Below, piece after piece: positions 61,040 to 64,000 of a stretch of DNA of 64,000 nt (positions within the stretch are counted from its first letter, which is position 1; each line of letters opens with the position of its first letter). Both the position numbers and the translations under genes were made by a program. The notes under the pieces were generated by a model. That model worked only from the letters and a program-made list of their open reading frames with translations. It made no database searches and was not told the DNA's origin. Where the stretch lies: NCBI RefSeq assembly GCF_900105415.1, contig NZ_FNSM01000001.1, positions 1 to 64,000 on the forward strand. Direction: 5' to 3'. The stretch comes from Streptomyces sp. TLI_105 (GTDB lineage Bacteria > Actinomycetota > Actinomycetes > Streptomycetales > Streptomycetaceae).

Positions 61040-61437
61040 GGACACCAATCCCACGCGAGCGGGGAGCAGCGTCTGTGGGCTTCGGCCTGACCCTGACGGT
61101 CGGGACCATCCCTGCTCGGTCACAGGGAGCCGTCGATGTCGGTCAGATCTCGGGCCTGGGTGCCGAGGCCATCCCCGCAGGTACAGGGAGCAGCGGGACA
61201 GGGAACAAACAGAGAACGGCCAGTCGCCACCCTCCGCGCAAGCGGGAAACAGACGCCTCGGTAGTGGCTGACAAGGCCGGCTCCCGGGGGCCATTCCCGC
61301 GCGAGCAGAGAGCAGTCGTGGACGGGCCGCCTTCGCCGGCGGGCAGCTGGGCCCTCCCCGCGTGCGCGGGGAGTAGTCGAGCGGGAGTCCGTGACCGGCC
61401 TTCTTCGTGGGGCCCTCCCCTCGGATACGGGGAGAAG
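61040..61437. CRISPR. Decayed CRISPR array (7 units)
   Basis: Seven units start at about 61040, 61101, 61164, 61223, 61285, 61348 and 61408, giving 59-63 bp steps. Representative cores are GAGGCCATCCCCGCAGGTAC (third) and GGGCCCTCCCCGCGTGCGCG (sixth, with a perfect GC stem). Each has several substitutions. This is the longest relic in the window. No leader or cas gene is adjacent. Confidence 0.8.
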
Positions 61438-61635
61438 CTCCCGTAAGGGACCGGCCCCACGTGCGGGCAGTGGGCGCGATGGAGGGCGGGGAGCGGATCC
61501 TCTTCCCGGCTTCCGTCGCGGTCACTCGAACCGAGGGGGCTATGAGAAGGGCCGTTGATCGGTTGTTGAGCAGCCGTCCATCGGCGGATGGCCTACTACG
61601 AGTCTGTTTTCAGTTCACGGCCTTGGAGGAACACG

Positions 61636-61788
61636 TTGCTCAGGCGGGCAGTCCGAGTGGTGGTGGGTGTGGCGGCGGCCTTGGTGCTCGGCGTCGCGGT
61701 CACGCCGGCCTACGGAGGCACCGTGGCGGAAGCAGTCGGCCCGGTGACCGCCGAGGCCTGTGGTGCCAGTCCTATGGGCTGTTTCTGA
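61636..61788 (+). CDS. Small secreted peptide (50 aa)
   Basis: From TTG 61636 with GGAGG 6 nt upstream: LLRRAVRVVVGVAAALVLGV, then AVTPAYGG and a short mature part ending AEACGASPMGCF. A basic start, hydrophobic core and AYGG-type cleavage region predict Sec export. The mature peptide would be about 22 residues with two Cys that could form a disulfide. An in-frame ATG at 61588 is less likely. Function unknown. Confidence 0.55.
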   Translation: MLRRAVRVVVGVAAALVLGVAVTPAYGGTVAEAVGPVTAEACGASPMGCF

Positions 61789-61843
61789 CAGCCTGCGGCC
61801 GCGGTTCCGGTTTCGAGAACCGGCCAGGTGAAGAGAGGGACGA

Positions 61844-62377
61844 ATGCCCGACATCGTGACGCGTCGGCTTCGGCTACGGCGGTTCAGTCGTGCCGACGCG
61901 TCGGCCTTTGCCCGCTACCGCTCCGACCACTGTGTCGCCCGCTACCAGACCTGGCGCTCACCGGTCGGTCAAGCGGAGGCAGAGGCGATCGTTGCCGGAT
62001 ACCTCGCGGAGAACCCCGACGGGCCCGGCTTCTTCCAGTACGCCATCGAGCGGAACCAGCGGCCCGGCTTGATCGGTGATCTCCATGTCGAGACCGGCCG
62101 TCGCCGGGCCAGGGTGGGCATCACGCTGGCGCCGGACATGCGACATCGGGGCTACGCGACCGAGGCGATGGCCACTGTGGCAGACCGCCTCTTCGCCACA
62201 GGGGTGAAACGGATCGTGGCCACCTGCGACGCCCGCAACACGGCGTCCGCGAAGCTCCTGCGACGGGTGGGCTTCGAACAGCAGGGGCGAGACAAGCAGT
62301 ACCTGGAGCAACGTGGCACCCACACCGACGTCCTGCTGTTCAGGATGTCGGCTGAACAGCTGCGCCGCCCTTCATGA
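61844..62377 (+). CDS. GNAT family N-acetyltransferase (RimJ/RimL type)
   Basis: 177 residues. It opens VTRRLRLRRFSRADASAFAR, typical of RimJ/RimL-like acetyltransferases. The acetyl-CoA binding motif A is VGITLAPDMRHRGYATEAMA, with RHRGYA as the pyrophosphate loop, and motif B ATCDARNTASAKLLRRVGFE follows. It transfers acetyl from acetyl-CoA to an amine; the target is unknown. It appears intact, with 74 bp to the next small ORF. Confidence 0.9.
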   Translation: MPDIVTRRLRLRRFSRADASAFARYRSDHCVARYQTWRSPVGQAEAEAIVAGYLAENPDGPGFFQYAIERNQRPGLIGDLHVETGRRRARVGITLAPDMRHRGYATEAMATVADRLFATGVKRIVATCDARNTASAKLLRRVGFEQQGRDKQYLEQRGTHTDVLLFRMSAEQLRRPS

Positions 62378-62451
62378 ACCCGCCGGGAACCAGCCGGGTT
62401 CCAGCGGCGACCACCGAGCGCGCTCACGCGCGATCACAACAGGAGGACAGC

Positions 62452-62574
62452 ATGGACGGAGCCCGCCCGGGAGACCGTGTCGCGTCGATCGATGAGAGCG
62501 AGATCGGCGTCGACGCTGTGGACACGCCGAGTCGGCCCGATGAGTCGGGCGCCTCGGAGGAGCTCGAGGCGTAG
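62452..62574 (+). CDS. Small acidic protein (40 aa)
   Basis: ATG 62452 is preceded by a perfect AGGAGG at 5-nt spacing. The product, MDGARPGDRVASIDESEIGV, then DAVDTPSRPDESGASEELEA, is strongly acidic and probably disordered. The good ribosome-binding site supports translation. Its composition (Asp/Glu/Ser rich, no hydrophobic core) could suit a precursor-like or regulatory peptide; nothing in the neighbourhood proves that. Confidence 0.45.
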   Translation: MDGARPGDRVASIDESEIGVDAVDTPSRPDESGASEELEA

Positions 62575-62829
62575 CCCTCGTCTCGTCCGCAGCGCCTCCC
62601 GTCGAGGACCGCCGCCTCCGACAGGAGGGACTTGCCGATGCCCAGGGGCCCTTGCGCATCACACGTGCGGAAGAAACCACCGATGCGACTGGGCCCCTCG
62701 GCCCGTACATCGTCGGGGATCTTCCGGCTTCCTCTCGGGTTCGCGTGTACTGGCTGCGGTGGATGGGCATCATCTGCCGTTCGTCGTACTCCTGCAGTTC
62801 GAAGGATGCTCCGGACACGGGACGACCAC
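62575..62829. other. Intergenic with relic
   Basis: No intact gene. The minus strand contains GPLGIGKSLLSEAAVLDG (about 62640-62590), reminiscent of a P-loop, without further NTPase motifs. Confidence 0.3.
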
Positions 62830-63429
62830 GCCTGGACCGGCCACCAGGTCGATCTCGGCAAAGAGCCGCTCGCCCCAGCCGCCGCCGGGCGTGCGGTGAT
62901 GCCTGAGACGGCGGTCTCCGGCGGGGCGGCGGCGGACCGGATTGCCGCCGCACTCGGCACGCCGAACGTGCCGGGCGCAAACGCGGCGGTCACGTCGTTC
63001 GTGGTGCGCCGCTTCGTCGCCCGGGGACTGCTCGCCGATCTGTCCGGCAACCCGGAGGACACGCTGCACCACCCCGGACAGGTCGAGGAGGTCTGCGGGC
63101 GCGAGGACCTGGCCGAGCTCGTCACTACGGACATCCCGCTCGGTCCCGAACAAGCCGCAACCCGTCTTCGGGTGAGGAAGGTGGAGTTCGACTGGATGGT
63201 CACGCCCGGGTGGATCCGGGCGGCGGAGTGGGTCGGGGTGCGGTTCGGCACCTCCCGGGCCGGTGCGGTCGACGTGCCGCTCTACCGCGCCGCCGATGTC
63301 GACGCACTCGTCGCCCCGCACGCCGAGGTGGACTGGGAGGAGCTGCGGTCGGTCGGGAAGGGCCGGCGTTCGCCGCTCGCCGCACTGCGCCCGAAGCGGA
63401 AGCCTGAGGCGACGCCGGCACCGGTGTAG
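62830..63429 (+). pseudogene. Hypothetical accessory protein, 5' end lost
   Basis: Coding-like sequence without a convincing start: VSGGAAADRIAAALGTPNVP, FVVRRFVARGLLADLSGNPE, GPEQAATRLRVRKVEFDWMV, FGTSRAGAVDVPLYRAADVD, ending RRSPLAALRPKRKPEATPAP at 63429. The two HTH-like segments suggest a DNA-binding accessory protein of the plasmid/ICE type seen in Streptomyces. ATG 62900 (MPETAVSGG) is a possible internal start for a 176-residue product. A strong terminator follows. Confidence 0.5.
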
Positions 63430-63445
63430 GGGCCGGATGAGTAAA

Positions 63446-63483
63446 GGGGGCGGCCGTCCCGGGAAACCCGGGCGGCCGCCCCC
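63446..63483. terminator. Strong GC hairpin terminator
   Basis: GGGGGCGGCCGTCCCGGG pairs with the complementary CCCGGGCGGCCGCCCCC across AAA. It lies 17 bp after the stop at 63429. Confidence 0.8.
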
Positions 63484-63867
63484 CTGTGGTGCCGGGCGGG
63501 TCAGGCGGGGGTGGAGGAGGTCAGGACGGGGTGGTCGATGTGGTGGTGTTCGATCTCCACGCCGTACCGGCCGCCCCCGCCTTCCAGACCTGGTGCCCGA
63601 TCGCTCCGGCCACTGCCACACTCCTTTCCGGACTAATGAGCTCGTTGTGCCTGAGTGCCCCAGTTGGCCATTGCACTCCGGGTGGCCAATGTGACGCTAA
63701 GCAGCATGGCGCGGTGATGGGTCGGCGCCACGTCGGCAGGATGCCGGTCGTCCGGCGGGACTGTCGGTGATTCATAGGCGATCTGTCGGCGACCGCTGGG
63801 ACCGTGGATGTCGAGTTGCTCGAGGAAACAACTGCAACCGCCTTCAACAGCAAGGGAGCCCGTCGTC
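63484..63867. promoter_or_regulatory. Upstream region of SDR gene with dyad
   Basis: TTGGCCA at 63664-63670 and TGGCCAA at 63683-63689 form an inverted repeat that could be an operator. A possible minus-strand small ORF begins near GTG 63616 after GGAAAGGAG, but its frame is unclear. Confidence 0.35.
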
Positions 63868-64000
63868 ATGTCGCCCACCCCGTCCTGGAATGTCCGACGA
63901 CTGCCGGGGGCTGATGACCGCGTCTTCCTGGTCACCGGCGGTAACGCCGGCATCGGGTACTTCGTCGCCGAGCAGTTGTCGGCAACCGGAGCCACCGTCG
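63868..64000 (+). CDS. SDR family oxidoreductase, partial
   Basis: ATG 63868 follows AAGGGAG. The 44 visible residues include VFLVTGGNAGIGYFVAEQLS, the TGxxxGIG NAD(P)-binding loop and first helix of short-chain dehydrogenases. The rest lies beyond the window. Typical members reduce carbonyls or oxidise alcohols; the substrate cannot be told. Confidence 0.8.
   Translation, partial: MSPTPSWNVRRLPGADDRVFLVTGGNAGIGYFVAEQLSATGATV

Noticed and set aside
729..61437. Functional CRISPR-Cas system
   Set aside because: Repeats are degenerate, no two match, stems are often broken, and no cas genes are present in the window.
62590..62640. P-loop-like GPLGIGKSLL on the minus strand
   Set aside because: No Walker B or other NTPase segments in frame, and too short to assign. 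Left as a possible relic.
1..64000. tRNA, rRNA or riboswitch genes
   Set aside because: No tRNA cloverleaf, rRNA or known riboswitch core was recognised by eye. A covariance-model search would be decisive.

Overview
The window is high-GC actinobacterial DNA and almost certainly Streptomyces. Supporting signs are the NNS/NNC codon bias, an SsgA-like sporulation protein remnant, CsbD, MarR and HxlR regulators, SCP1.201-type deaminase toxin chemistry, leaderless TANNNT-ATG gene starts, and many IS5, ISL3 and Tn3 elements. It looks like a decaying accessory region such as a chromosome arm or an integrated or linear plasmid. About half of the recognisable genes are truncated, frameshifted or interrupted, and remnants of plasmid transfer genes lie beside fragments of core genes (nrdJ, lactate/malate dehydrogenase).

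Layout. 1-4.1 kb: degenerate type I-E-like CRISPR repeats interleaved with an HNH endonuclease gene, a helicase-associated-domain remnant and a DUF3592 membrane protein. 4.1-6 kb: small genes (NTF2-like, zinc ribbon, membrane/coiled-coil). 6-12.3 kb: an IS5-family element with a broken transposase, a serine recombinase with a palindromic site, an MFS transporter and a Tn3-family transposase that is both truncated and frameshifted. 12.5-17.8 kb: csbD, a broken secreted NucA/NucB nuclease, a gene split by an amber codon, and a ribbon-helix-helix/PIN-like toxin-antitoxin pair. 17.9-24.4 kb: a dehydrogenase fragment, a secreted S41 protease, a DCC-family oxidoreductase, and an esterase divergent from its MarR regulator, the latter joined to the 3' half of a TraB/FtsK-like transfer gene. 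24.4-28.8 kb: an IS5-type element with 37-bp ends, a HAD protein, a 141-bp MITE, and an ISL3 element carrying a passenger gene. 28.8-34.1 kb: TIGR02391-like protein, lipoprotein, another IS5 transposase, an HNH/DUF1524 fragment and a TPR protein.

34.4-38.2 kb: a two-gene conflict module made of a trypco2-domain protein and a 1113-residue trypsin-STAND NTPase-TPR protein. Two tandem IS5-type elements follow it.

40.8-45.4 kb: a polymorphic-toxin locus. A secreted ALF-repeat protein carries a pretoxin Hint domain and a C-terminal SCP1.201/DddA-like deaminase, and its Imm1 immunity gene starts 2 nt after the toxin stop. Two secreted-protein genes are transcribed divergently from it. One is a degenerate trypsin-like protein with FG-GAP-type repeats whose stop codon lies inside an IS target duplication.

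49-64 kb: an HxlR-peroxiredoxin fusion divergent from an MFS exporter, an erythromycin-esterase-family protein, an nrdJ fragment, an IS5 element next to a 148-bp CTAG MITE, a broken ssgA-like gene, two more decayed CRISPR arrays on either side of an MJ1316/2H-phosphoesterase RNA-repair protein, a GNAT acetyltransferase, and the start of an SDR oxidoreductase cut by the window end.

The main biological themes are conflict systems (toxin/immunity, trypsin-STAND, toxin-antitoxin, CRISPR relics) and mobile-element traffic. I see no cas genes, rRNA or tRNA.
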